Below, piece by piece: positions 34,166-42,578 of a stretch of DNA of 64,000 bases (position 1 is the stretch's first letter; the number at the start of each line of letters is the position of its first letter). The notes beneath the pieces were generated by a model. It was not told the origin of the DNA, searched no databases, and saw only the letters and a program-made list of their open reading frames with translations. Position numbers and translations under genes: made by a program. Location of the stretch: positions 372,001 through 436,000 of the forward strand of contig NZ_CP035283.1 of the NCBI RefSeq assembly GCF_004103755.1, in the 5' to 3' direction. This DNA is from Caproiciproducens sp. NJN-50. GTDB taxonomy: Bacteria; Bacillota; Clostridia; Oscillospirales; Acutalibacteraceae.

Positions 34166-35281
34166 CTATTTTCCCAGGGCTTGTCTGCCGGCCGTGTCGG
34201 CGTCCCTGACGGCCTGCATGAATCTTTCTTCGGTCGGGTTTCCGGGGGCATAGGTCCACTCGACAACCGAGGACGCTTTTTTTGCGACGACCGGAAGGTC
34301 GGCCTGGGTCAGGCCGATTTCAGCCATTGTAACCGGCAGCCCGACGCTTTTGTTAAACGCGAGAATCCGGTCCCGCTCCTCGAACTGGCGGTCGTAAGTG
34401 AGAAGGCACAGCACGCCGAACGAAACGATCTCGCCGTGCAGGTGTTTTTCGCACGCCGGAACCAGCGAACTGCCGTAATAGACGCAATGGGCGAGCGAAC
34501 TGTTGTAATAATAATCGTCTTTGGGATCGGGCTGATTCTGGTGTACGGTACAGTTCGATACGATGCCGGTGAGCATGATGATATCCAGCGCAACCTGCTC
34601 AAGCGCAAACGAGACCTTGTTGTTTTTGCAGTCTTCAAGAGCCTGCGTTCCGAGGCTGAGAAGCGGCGAGGTGCACGTTTTTGCAATTCCGAGCCCCAGA
34701 AGCGGAAGATGATGAAGCTTCTTGTCGCGGCAGGCAAACACGACTTCGTATTCCTTGGAAAGCGCGTCACCGATCCCGGCCCAGAACATGTCATACGGTG
34801 ATTCGGCGATGATCCTCGTGTTGATGAACGTGTGGCAGGCGGGCTGTTTCTGATAATAATACTCTTTGAAGGAGCCGTCCTTGTTATAAATCACGCTCAG
34901 GTTTGTGCAGCTCGCGCAGTTGGAAGCAAGCGTCGGAAAGGTGAAAACCGGTTTGTCCAGCATGTCACCCAGGGTTTTGACCGTGTCGCAGGCCCTGCCG
35001 CCGCCGACCCCGAACAGCATCTCCGCCTGCTGAACGAGCGGGTCCTTCTTCAGATTTTCAACGTTTTCAAAACTGGAGTCTCCGCCGTACCACAAAAAAC
35101 CGAGGAGGCTGACGTCCGAACCGGCCACGCCCGCCCGGATCGCTTCCTTTGCCTTTGCCATTGCCGTCTTTCCGCCGATGACAACCGCTTTTTTGCCGAA
35201 GTTTCTTGTGATGAAAGGAATTTCACGATAACAGTCTTCTCCAACGCTGTAATGGGGTAAATAGATGTTCTGGTTTGCCAT
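34166..35281 (-). CDS. Iron-containing alcohol dehydrogenase (glycerol-dehydrogenase-like)
   Basis: This 371-residue NAD(P)-dependent dehydrogenase has GVGGGRACDTVK (91-102) in the nucleotide-binding part. Metal-site residues are Asp172 (GIGDALSKEYE), His265 (LAHCVYYG) and His282 (LHGEIVSFG). AAGGAGT before ATG 35281 sets the start. The gene is controlled by a T-box leader, unusual for this family, so its reaction probably relates to an amino acid. The alcohol or keto substrate is not evident. Confidence 0.87.
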   Translation of the reverse strand: MANQNIYLPHYSVGEDCYREIPFITRNFGKKAVVIGGKTAMAKAKEAIRAGVAGSDVSLLGFLWYGGDSSFENVENLKKDPLVQQAEMLFGVGGGRACDTVKTLGDMLDKPVFTFPTLASNCASCTNLSVIYNKDGSFKEYYYQKQPACHTFINTRIIAESPYDMFWAGIGDALSKEYEVVFACRDKKLHHLPLLGLGIAKTCTSPLLSLGTQALEDCKNNKVSFALEQVALDIIMLTGIVSNCTVHQNQPDPKDDYYYNSSLAHCVYYGSSLVPACEKHLHGEIVSFGVLCLLTYDRQFEERDRILAFNKSVGLPVTMAEIGLTQADLPVVAKKASSVVEWTYAPGNPTEERFMQAVRDADTAGRQALGK

Positions 35282-35320
35282 TGTCAAGACTCCTTTTTAT
35301 CGTTTTAAGTGAAAAATAAA

Positions 35321-35600
35321 AACAAAACGAGCGATTCATCCCATTAGGACGAATCGCTCGTGATACCACCTAATTTCGTATGAAAGCGTTACTTTCATAC
35401 CTCACACAGCACGGATCATTTAAGATCGATGCCGCTTCCCATTTCTACGGCGGGCTTCCGTCAGAGCCTAATCAGAAGCACGGCCTCCTTTTGGTCTGCA
35501 GCTCCAAGATGATTTCGATTTCTCCGCCGGCGAAGCGATCCCACCATCCGCTTCTCTCTTTGCCCGGTAGGGGAGAACCTACTCTTTCTTTTCTCAGCTT
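35321..35600 (-). promoter_or_regulatory. T-box riboswitch (putative isoleucine specifier)
   Basis: Read on the minus strand, the leader has the T-box core AGGTGGTATCACGAG (35357-35371). It is followed by a terminator whose arms are ACGAGCGATTCGTCC and ATGAATCGCTCGT with TTTTGTTTTT. Upstream, stem I shows AGTA and GAA on opposite sides of a helix plus AGAGAG and GGTG in the distal part. The triplet after GAA is ATC (35511-35513), followed by A, which would read isoleucine. Uncharged tRNA would favour antitermination and raise dehydrogenase expression. Confidence 0.88.
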
Positions 35601-35620
35601 TTTTATTTAATTTGTTCTTT

Positions 35621-35649
35621 ATCATAGAACAGTTTTCCGCGTTTGTCAA
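35621..35649 (-). promoter_or_regulatory. Promoter of the T-box transcript
   Basis: On the minus strand TTGACA (35644-35649) and TATGAT (35621-35626) are separated by 17 bp. Confidence 0.85.
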
Positions 35650-35805
35650 GAACGGTTTGGGATGCTTTTTGCTTACCCGGCGCCGCCGCCGGGCCGAAAT
35701 GGAGTGCGAAGCGGCAGCACGGAAAAGAAACTTTGTAAGATTCAGAAAATTCCCGGAAAAAGTTTATATAATTTGAAGGGCACAAACTTTTGTGAATCAT
35801 TCGTA

Positions 35806-35834
35806 TTGATTTTCTTTAAAAAGTATGCTACAAT
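35806..35834 (+). promoter_or_regulatory. Promoter of the ammonium transporter operon
   Basis: TTGATT (35806-35811) and TACAAT (35829-35834) with a 17-bp spacer. Confidence 0.75.
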
Positions 35835-35860
35835 TCCTTTATCATATTGTTTGGCGATGG

Positions 35861-35904
35861 AGCCGGCGATTCCTTTTCAGGGAATTGTCGGTTCTGTTTT
35901 TTTA
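35861..35904 (+). terminator. Leader attenuator before the ammonium transporter
   Basis: A 13-bp stem (35861-35873 with 35881-35893) and a 7-nt loop are followed by CTGTTTTTTTA. Because it stands between the promoter and amtB, it would end most transcripts unless antitermination occurs. In some clostridia nitrogen genes are controlled by ANTAR-type antiterminators; a link here is only a guess. Confidence 0.75.
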
Positions 35905-35968
35905 TTGCGGGAAGGGTCCTGAGGCGCCTGATCCGACCCGCGGGAATTGAAAATAGGGGATGTTTTTG

Positions 35969-37201
35969 ATGAACCACGGTGACGCAGCCTGGATGCTGAC
36001 AAGTTCCGCCCTGGTCCTGCTGATGACGCCTGCTCTCGCGCTGTTTTACTCCGGCATGACAAAAAGAAAAAATACGGTCAATACCATTATGAGCTGCATT
36101 CTGACCATGGGCCTTTCCGCGGTGCTCTGGGTCCTTTTCGGGTTCTCTCTTTCCTTCAGCGGAGACGTGGGGGGATGGATCGGGAACCTGAACTGGGCGG
36201 GCATGAATTTCAGCGCGATGAACGATTCGACCTATCCGCCGGATACGCTGATCTTCGCAATCTTTCAGATGATGTTCGCGGTGATTACCCCGTCGCTGAT
36301 CGTCGGGGCCGTGGTGGAGCGCATGCGGTTTTCCTCCCTGTCCGTCTTTGTGGCGGTCTGGTCCGTTCTGGTCTATTACCCGATGGCGCACATGGTTTGG
36401 GGCGGCGGGTTCCTGATGAAGATCGGTTCGGTCGACTTTGCGGGGGGAAATGTGGTCCACATCACTTCCGGCGTCAGCGCGCTCGTCCTTTCCATTCTTC
36501 TGGGCAAGCGAAAGAACTATGGGAAGATTTCCTATCATCCGCACAACGTGCCGTTTGTTTTCCTCGGCGCGGCGCTGCTCTGGTTCGGATGGTTCGGGTT
36601 TAACGCCGGCAGCGCCGGGGCCGCGAATGAGCTGGCGGCGCATGCCTTTCTGACGACGAACACCTCCGCCGCGGCCGCGATGCTGACCTGGATCCTTGTG
36701 GAAAAAGTGAAAAGCGGGATGCCGACTCTGGTTGGGGCGTCCACAGGGCTGGTAGTCGGCCTGGTTGCGATCACACCGGGCTCCGGTTTCGTGCCGGTCT
36801 GGGCCTCCCTTGTGATCGGCGGCCTTGCGAGCCCGATTTCCTATTTCTTTATTTCGGTCGTCAAAAGAAAATTCGGCTATGACGACGCGCTTGACGTGTT
36901 CGGCTGCCACGGTATCGGCGGCATCTGGGGCGGAATCGCGACCGGTCTGTTTACGCAGACCTCCGTCAACTCTTCCGCGAAGTGGAACGGCCTGTTCTTC
37001 GGCAGCGCGGATTTATTCCTGCGGCAGCTGGCCGCCATCGGCGTGGCGATCCTGTTTGCGGTTGCCGGCACGCTGATTTCAATTGCCGCGGCGAAGCTGG
37101 TGACGAAACGGATCCGTGTTTCCGCGAAGGAAGAGGAGATCGGTCTGGACATCGTGGAGCATGGAGAACCCGCTTATCCGGCGTTCAACGGCATGGATTA
37201 G
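35969..37201 (+). CDS. amtB: Ammonium transporter
   Basis: This 410-residue Amt/MEP/Rh-family channel has about eleven spans, with LFYSGMTKRKNTVNTIM early on and DVFGCHGIGGIWGG near 310 holding a pore His. The ATG at 35969 is preferred over 35960 because AGGGG then lies 9 bp upstream. It is co-transcribed with a P-II protein, the usual pairing, which blocks the channel when nitrogen is plentiful. Confidence 0.94.
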   Translation: MNHGDAAWMLTSSALVLLMTPALALFYSGMTKRKNTVNTIMSCILTMGLSAVLWVLFGFSLSFSGDVGGWIGNLNWAGMNFSAMNDSTYPPDTLIFAIFQMMFAVITPSLIVGAVVERMRFSSLSVFVAVWSVLVYYPMAHMVWGGGFLMKIGSVDFAGGNVVHITSGVSALVLSILLGKRKNYGKISYHPHNVPFVFLGAALLWFGWFGFNAGSAGAANELAAHAFLTTNTSAAAAMLTWILVEKVKSGMPTLVGASTGLVVGLVAITPGSGFVPVWASLVIGGLASPISYFFISVVKRKFGYDDALDVFGCHGIGGIWGGIATGLFTQTSVNSSAKWNGLFFGSADLFLRQLAAIGVAILFAVAGTLISIAAAKLVTKRIRVSAKEEEIGLDIVEHGEPAYPAFNGMD

Positions 37202-37219
37202 CTGATTTGGAGGAGAAAA

Positions 37220-37561
37220 ATGAAGAAGATTGAAGCATATATCCGGCCGGAGCAGCTGGAAGACATCAAGGAAGCGCTGAAATCGCTGAACGTCAACGGC
37301 ATCAGCGTGACGCAGATCATGGGTTCCGGGTGTCAGCGCGGGTACCGCGAATTCGTTCGCGGCACGGAGGTGGACTACAATTTTTTAAAAAAGATCAAAA
37401 TCGAACTTGTCGTTTCGGACTCTCGCCTGGAGGAGATCCTTGACAAGATCGTGGAAACCGCCAAGACCGGTCAGGTCGGCGACGGTAAAATCTTTATATC
37501 GGAAATTCAGGACGCTCTGCGCATCCGCACCGGCGAGCGCGGAGAAGCGGCCCTTCGATAA
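37220..37561 (+). CDS. glnK: P-II nitrogen regulatory protein (GlnK-like)
   Basis: This 113-residue trimeric regulator has the T-loop region around CQRGYREFVRGTEVDYNFL (38-56) and the TGQVGDGKIFI phosphate-binding loop. It lies 18 bp after amtB behind GGAGG. P-II proteins bind ATP, ADP and 2-oxoglutarate and plug AmtB through the T-loop. Confidence 0.93.
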   Translation: MKKIEAYIRPEQLEDIKEALKSLNVNGISVTQIMGSGCQRGYREFVRGTEVDYNFLKKIKIELVVSDSRLEEILDKIVETAKTGQVGDGKIFISEIQDALRIRTGERGEAALR

Positions 37562-37578
37562 AGCTGCCAAATGGAAAG

Positions 37579-37612
37579 AGGTCAGCCTGACTATTCGGCT
37601 GGCCTTTTTTGT
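37579..37612 (+). terminator. Terminator after the P-II gene
   Basis: AGGTCAGCC (37579-37587) pairs with GGCTGGCCT (37597-37605), then TTTTTG. Confidence 0.88.
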
Positions 37613-37795
37613 TTGATTAAGATCGTGAAACGTCCCGGCTTGCAAAGGGCGACCGCCCTTTTTTCATCATTGAAGTCGGCCCTGGGATAGAATATAATAA
37701 GACTGGACCGGCTGAAATTTTAAAAATTGGAATGTTTCTCACTGATTTTAAAAAGAAGCATGAACCTTTCTATTGCCTTTGCGGAGGGACATGAT

Positions 37796-38266
37796 ATGGG
37801 GCATCTGGGCTTTTCTTACGTTGGATTCATTTTTTTGCTGATGCTGACCATTCCCAACCTGATCTGGACAAAGCACCGGCCCAAAGGATACAGCAGCAGA
37901 CAGGAAAGTCCGGTTTTGCTGGTTTTTGAAAAAGCGGGACAGGTCTGCGTGACCTGCACAGCGCTGATTTTTACCGATTTGAATTTAAACGGATGGTCTT
38001 TGTGGGATTTTTGGCTGGCCGCGGCGGCTGCTTTGATGATTCTTTACGAATTCTGGTGGGTCCGCTACTTTAGAAGTCATCAAACACTGAAAGATTTTTA
38101 CAGCGGCTTTTGGGGGGTACCCGTCGCGGGCGCCACATTGCCGGTCACCGCGTTTCTGTTCCTTGGAATCTACGGAAAAGTGGTCTGGCTGATCCTCTCC
38201 GCCGTGGTTCTGGGGATCGGCCACATCGGCATCCATTTGCAGCACCGGAAAGAAATACAGCCGTAA
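37796..38266 (+). CDS. Hypothetical membrane protein, 156 aa
   Basis: I do not recognise this protein. It has about five hydrophobic segments, and a His/Asp/Tyr-rich stretch FRSHQTLKDFYSGFWGV around residues 92-108. The ATG at 37796 is preceded by GGAGGG; an earlier ATG has no ribosome site. It stands alone between the nitrogen genes and the second DUF362 gene. Confidence 0.7.
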   Translation: MGHLGFSYVGFIFLLMLTIPNLIWTKHRPKGYSSRQESPVLLVFEKAGQVCVTCTALIFTDLNLNGWSLWDFWLAAAAALMILYEFWWVRYFRSHQTLKDFYSGFWGVPVAGATLPVTAFLFLGIYGKVVWLILSAVVLGIGHIGIHLQHRKEIQP

Positions 38267-38354
38267 TCAGGAAGATTGAGTCATCGGGGAGCGCGGGCGG
38301 AGCGGTCGCCGATTCCGGCGTGAAAGCAAACGAAAAGAAAGGAATCCTGTCGTT

Positions 38355-39425
38355 ATGAGTAAAATGTATGAAATATTCGGAAACGACGCCTATTCCATGA
38401 CCAGAAAGCTCATGGAGGCGGCGGAAGTGATTAAAAAAATTCCATCGGGCGCCAACGTTGCGCTCAAGCCGAATCTTGTGGTATCGAAGTCGCCCGATTC
38501 CGGAGCCACCACCCACGCCGGAGTGCTGGCCGGGGTGATTTCGTATCTACAGGACCATGGGATCCGGGACATCAGCGTCATTGAGGGTTCCTGGGTCGGG
38601 GACAGCACGGGCCGCGCGTTCCGCGCCGCCGGATACGAAGAGGTGGGCCGGAAATACGGCGTGCCGCTTTACGACCTGAAACAGGATCAGACCCGGACGG
38701 TCCAGACTCCCCTGAGGCCGATGGAGATTTGCGGCCGGGCATTGGACGCCGGATATCTGATTAATCTGCCCGTTCTCAAAGGCCACTGCCAGACGGCAAT
38801 GACCTGCGCGCTGAAAAACTGCAAGGGCTGTCTCCCCGACCGGGAGAAGAGGCGTTTTCATGCGGAGGGGCTGATGAAACCGATCGCCGCTTTGGCCAGT
38901 GCCCTGCGGCCGCCCCTCACGATCGTGGACAGCATCTGCGGCGATCTGGATTTTGAAGAGGGAGGAAATCCCGTTTACACCGGACGCATGATTCTTGGGG
39001 AAGATCCGGTTCAGCTGGACGCCTACGGGTGCCGTCTGATGGGGCTTCCTCTTTCCGAAGTTCCGTATATCGAGCTGGCGGAGCAATGGGGAGCCGGTTC
39101 TGCGCAGGTGTGCGGGGAGGATATCTTGCGCCTGAACGAACCGTCCCAGGGCGGCCGTTATCCCAAGCCCTCCGCGAAGGTCGCGCGGCTTACTGCCGGC
39201 GTGTGTCAGGACAGCGCTTGCTCGGCCTGTTACGCCAGTCTGGTCCGCGCGCTGTATTCCTGCGGCGGAAGCCATGGGACTCCCATTGCCATCGGGCAGG
39301 GCTGGAAGGGCAGAGAATTTCAGGGCCTGGGCATCGGCCGCTGCTGCGACGGCGCCTCCAGGCAGGTGAAAGGGTGCCCTCCCACCGCGGATGCGATTGC
39401 TGCCGCGCTCACGGGGAAAGAATAA
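38355..39425 (+). CDS. DUF362 protein with a cysteine-rich C-terminus
   Basis: This 356-residue DUF362 protein has LKPNLVVSKSPDSGATTH (37-54) and LPVLKGHCQTAMT (137-149). Unlike the protein at 7990-9096 it lacks CxxCxxCxxxC ferredoxin motifs. Instead its last 90 residues carry clustered cysteines (GVCQDSACSACYA, LYSCGG, GRCCDG, VKGCPP) that could bind metal or a cluster. The function is unknown. AGGAAT lies 10 bp before ATG 38355. Confidence 0.8.
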   Translation: MSKMYEIFGNDAYSMTRKLMEAAEVIKKIPSGANVALKPNLVVSKSPDSGATTHAGVLAGVISYLQDHGIRDISVIEGSWVGDSTGRAFRAAGYEEVGRKYGVPLYDLKQDQTRTVQTPLRPMEICGRALDAGYLINLPVLKGHCQTAMTCALKNCKGCLPDREKRRFHAEGLMKPIAALASALRPPLTIVDSICGDLDFEEGGNPVYTGRMILGEDPVQLDAYGCRLMGLPLSEVPYIELAEQWGAGSAQVCGEDILRLNEPSQGGRYPKPSAKVARLTAGVCQDSACSACYASLVRALYSCGGSHGTPIAIGQGWKGREFQGLGIGRCCDGASRQVKGCPPTADAIAAALTGKE

Positions 39426-39528
39426 AACCGCCCCGGTCTGCCTGCGACGGAAATCAGCCCGACTCGATTTTTGAGACGGCGTGTTTTGATACGGAGCGGA
39501 CATAAGGAAAACCTAAGAGGGATGATAT

Positions 39529-40548
39529 ATGATTAATTCAAGAGAATTTGCCGCGATGCTTGGAATCTCGCAGTCCACCGTTTCCAGAGCAATGAACAAC
39601 AGCCCGCTTGTGCCCTTGGAAAAGCGCCAATATATTCAAAAGATGGCCGGGCAGTACGGCTTTGCTCTGAACAATCAGGCGCGGGGGCTGAAAACCAGAA
39701 AGACAGGAATCATCGGAATCTTATTTCCCACCTTTTTTGAGAGCCTCAGCAAGAATATGATGTTTGCCTATGTCTACGATGTGGTGCAGCGGGAACTGAT
39801 CAAAAGCGACTATGATATCATGATGGTGTACGATTACGATGAACAGGCCGGCATGAACGCATTCGAGCGGATTGTGAAAAGCCAGAAAGTGGACGGATTT
39901 ATCACGCTTCGTTCTATTTTATCCGAGCGCGACAGGGAACTGATCGAGCAATATCATATCCCCTGCGTCGCCGTTTATAACGCTCAGGAGGAAGGGGCCA
40001 ATTTCCTGCTGGACGGATATGATGCCGGACGTCAGGCCGGGGAATTTTTTGGAGAACTGCGGGATTATCATTATGGATATGTTACAGTCCCGGTGTCGGA
40101 AAAAGAAGCGCAAAAGCGCTTAAATGGATTGAAAGACGGTCTTTCGCGGCGGAATAAAACAGTGGATCCGGATCGGATTCTGGAGTGCAGCCTTTCCATG
40201 GAGGCTGCTTACCGGGCGGTGATGGGGCATCGGGACCGGTTCATGGAAGGGAAAAGCGCCATGTTGGTTTATAACGACATGATGGCGATCGGAGTCGTCA
40301 ATGCGCTGAAGGATCTTGGGATTCCCGTTCCGGGACAAGTCCAGGTCATCGGAATGGATGATCTCCCAATCGCTTCCTGGATTCACCCTTCGCTGTCGAC
40401 TCTCCACGCGCCGATTTATGAAATGGTGCACAGCGGTTGCTCCATTTTATACCAGATGATTCATGGGCAGGAAGTGGGACCTGTGAACCAGAGTTTCCGC
40501 TATTCTTTCATTCACAGGGAGACGACGGAAGCTTTTTTGGCGGAGTAA
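39529..40548 (+). CDS. LacI-family transcriptional regulator
   Basis: This 339-residue regulator has an N-terminal helix-turn-helix FAAMLGISQSTVSRAMNN (5-22) and a periplasmic-binding-protein-like domain that would sense a sugar or sugar derivative. AAGAGGGATG precedes the start. It lies 230 bp upstream of a sulfatase gene whose promoter carries a matching operator-like palindrome. Confidence 0.9.
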   Translation: MINSREFAAMLGISQSTVSRAMNNSPLVPLEKRQYIQKMAGQYGFALNNQARGLKTRKTGIIGILFPTFFESLSKNMMFAYVYDVVQRELIKSDYDIMMVYDYDEQAGMNAFERIVKSQKVDGFITLRSILSERDRELIEQYHIPCVAVYNAQEEGANFLLDGYDAGRQAGEFFGELRDYHYGYVTVPVSEKEAQKRLNGLKDGLSRRNKTVDPDRILECSLSMEAAYRAVMGHRDRFMEGKSAMLVYNDMMAIGVVNALKDLGIPVPGQVQVIGMDDLPIASWIHPSLSTLHAPIYEMVHSGCSILYQMIHGQEVGPVNQSFRYSFIHRETTEAFLAE

Positions 40549-40625
40549 ACTGGAAACGAATCTGTGGAGTATCAACAAAACGGAATGATATATGTTGTAA
40601 AAAAGATAAAAAGAATGAACTTACA

Positions 40626-40679
40626 TTGACAGGAAATGTGAAAAGTGATATATTTCAATTAATGAATACGTAGTCATTA
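40626..40679 (+). promoter_or_regulatory. Sulfatase promoter with LacI-type operator
   Basis: TTGACA (40626-40631) and TATATT (40649-40654) are 17 bp apart. TAATGA (40660-40665) and TCATTA (40674-40679) flank a centre ATACGTAG with the CG midpoint typical of LacI-family sites, placed just after the -10 box where a repressor would block transcription. Confidence 0.75.
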
Positions 40680-40778
40680 GCACGGTACTGACAAATATTA
40701 CCCTTGTCGTGCCACGCGGAAAAGGGCCGGGAAAAAACAACGGAGGCGCAGTAGCGCGGAAAGAGGAATCAGTAATCC

Positions 40779-42212
40779 ATGAAGAAACCAAACGTACTTT
40801 TTATCACGACAGACCAACAGCGCTATGACACGATTGCGGCTCTGGGGAACCGGGAGATTTATACCCCGCACCTGAACTGGCTGGCGGACGAAGGGATCTC
40901 CTTTACGAACTGCTATTCCGCCTGTCCGCTGTGCATGCCGGCCCGTGCCACCATCATGACCGGGCTGCAGGCGCAGCATCACGGCCTGACCGGCAACGAC
41001 AGCAACGTGCTTCCAATGAAAGGCCGCGCAACCCTGCCCGGAATACTGACGGCGAACGGCTACCAGACCAGAGCGGAGGGAAAAATGCACTTTGCGCCCA
41101 TGCGCGCCTGCTATGGATTTGAACACATCGAACTGCCGATGGACTACTTCAACGAGAAGCGTCGGGAGGGAAAAGCCAGCACCCGGCTGCACGGCGTCGG
41201 GGAGAACGAGGTGGAACCCGTCATCAACTGCATGGAGGAGCGGGAGACGCTGACTCACTGGATCGCGGACCGATCGGTCGACTTCGTCGAGAACCGCGAT
41301 CCCACAAGGCCATTCTTCCTGTGGACCAGTTTTCCGAAACCGCACCCGCCCCTCGATCCTCTGCTGCAATATTGGAAGCTGTATGAAGACGCTCAGATTG
41401 CCCCGCCCGAAGTGGGCGACTGGGCGACAGACCTGAGCAGGGCCCCTCTGGGGTTTTACCGGGCCACATTTGCCCTGAACAACAGCTGGCGGATGACGGA
41501 GGAACAGCTGGTCCGGTCCAAAAAGGCTTATTATGCCTGCATCACGCAGATCGATTACAATCTGGGGATTCTTTTCGCGCGGATGAGAGAGCTGAATCTG
41601 CTGGAAAACACCTGGATCATTTTCACCTCGGACCACGGCGACATGATGGGAGACCACCGCATGGGTGCAAAATACAATCATCTGGAAGGGTCCTGTCATG
41701 TGCCGCTCATCATCAAGCCGCCTGCGGAATTCGGCAGCTCCGTAAAGGAATTTGCCGGGCAAAGGTGTGAAAAAACGGTCACTCTGGCCGATCTCATGCC
41801 AACGATTCTAAGCATCTGCGGCGCGGAATATAACGGGGAGACGGACGGAACCGACCTGCTGCGGTACCGTAAAACTCCGGAGGACAGAATCTTTTTCGGG
41901 AGCTGTGAAAACCGGTATTTTGCGGTGATCGACAAGGGTTGGAAATATCTTCAGACGAACTGCAACGGCGACGAACTGATGTTCCACCTGGAGGAGGACC
42001 CCAAGGAACTGCACGATCTTTCAAAAGACGAAGCGTTTGCCGAAAAGAAAGAGGAACTGAAAGCTCTCCTGATCCGGGAGGTGGAGAGGAGCAACCCGGG
42101 GCTGGTGGAAAACGGACGGCTCAAAGTAAAAGATCATTTGAATACCATAGGGGACGTCCCCCGCTTTCCGGGTCTGAACACAACGGTTTTCCCGAGAGAT
42201 TCCTTCCATTAA
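40779..42212 (+). CDS. Sulfatase (Cys-type)
   Basis: This 477-residue member of the alkaline-phosphatase superfamily has TTDQQRYDT near the start for metal binding and FTSDHGDMMGDH near 285. The CxPxR motif is CMPAR with Cys52, which must be converted to formylglycine. No signal peptide is seen, so the enzyme appears cytoplasmic, probably removing sulfate from an imported sulfated sugar or similar compound. No maturase is present in the window. It is likely repressed by the LacI protein upstream. Confidence 0.9.
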   Translation: MKKPNVLFITTDQQRYDTIAALGNREIYTPHLNWLADEGISFTNCYSACPLCMPARATIMTGLQAQHHGLTGNDSNVLPMKGRATLPGILTANGYQTRAEGKMHFAPMRACYGFEHIELPMDYFNEKRREGKASTRLHGVGENEVEPVINCMEERETLTHWIADRSVDFVENRDPTRPFFLWTSFPKPHPPLDPLLQYWKLYEDAQIAPPEVGDWATDLSRAPLGFYRATFALNNSWRMTEEQLVRSKKAYYACITQIDYNLGILFARMRELNLLENTWIIFTSDHGDMMGDHRMGAKYNHLEGSCHVPLIIKPPAEFGSSVKEFAGQRCEKTVTLADLMPTILSICGAEYNGETDGTDLLRYRKTPEDRIFFGSCENRYFAVIDKGWKYLQTNCNGDELMFHLEEDPKELHDLSKDEAFAEKKEELKALLIREVERSNPGLVENGRLKVKDHLNTIGDVPRFPGLNTTVFPRDSFH

Positions 42213-42222
42213 AGCGCAAAAA

Positions 42223-42245
42223 ATGCCGCCCCAAAGGGGCGGCAT
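42223..42245. terminator. GC-rich hairpin after the sulfatase
   Basis: ATGCCGCCCC (42223-42232) and GGGGCGGCAT (42236-42245) with an AAA loop. On the plus strand no T tract follows; on the minus strand TTTTTT does, so it may stop transcription from either side with different strength. Confidence 0.75.
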
Positions 42246-42512
42246 GAAAGAGGGAGGAGTATTGAAAAAGTATATAAAGTCCTCGTAAGAGGAACTTATT
42301 GTTCGTCTGCGGGCCTGTGGTCCGGTATTCCGTCCTTGCCGCAGGCCCCGCGCAGTATATTTTTTCGATTTTCGTTTTCCTTTTGGAATGATACTAGTAT
42401 AGGCGGACTTTGTTACCCGCTTATGAAACCTCTTTGAAGTTTTATGGGATTTTTTATGAATAAATCATAAACATTGCCCTCCGGGCTGCGCCGGACGGCT
42501 TTCCCGCCGCGC
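42246..42512. other. Intergenic region with a long hairpin
   Basis: No gene is supported. GGAGGAG followed by a TTG opens only eight codons (about 42262-42288). A strong hairpin GGGCCTGTGG...CCGCAGGCCC (about 42313-42351) is followed by a T-rich run and could be a terminator or a small structured RNA. The right part (42478-42512) belongs to a short sequence also found in the tRNA-Pro array. Confidence 0.5.
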
Positions 42513-42550
42513 ATAACAAAAGCAGTCCTGCCCAAACGGGCGGGGCTGCT
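42513..42550 (-). terminator. Terminator of the tetR gene
   Basis: On the minus strand a 13-bp stem (42538-42550 with 42521-42533, two G-T pairs) is followed by TTTTGTT. Confidence 0.85.
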
Positions 42551-42578
42551 TTGTGGATTATTGGTCTGTCGATTGATC

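Noticed and set aside
35380..35610. Protein-coding frame on the plus strand opposite the T-box
   Set aside because: The region is fully explained by the minus-strand T-box leader, and the frame has no ribosome site.
42262..42288. Eight-codon leader peptide after GGAGGAG
   Set aside because: No regulated gene follows on the same strand and the start would be TTG; too short to support.
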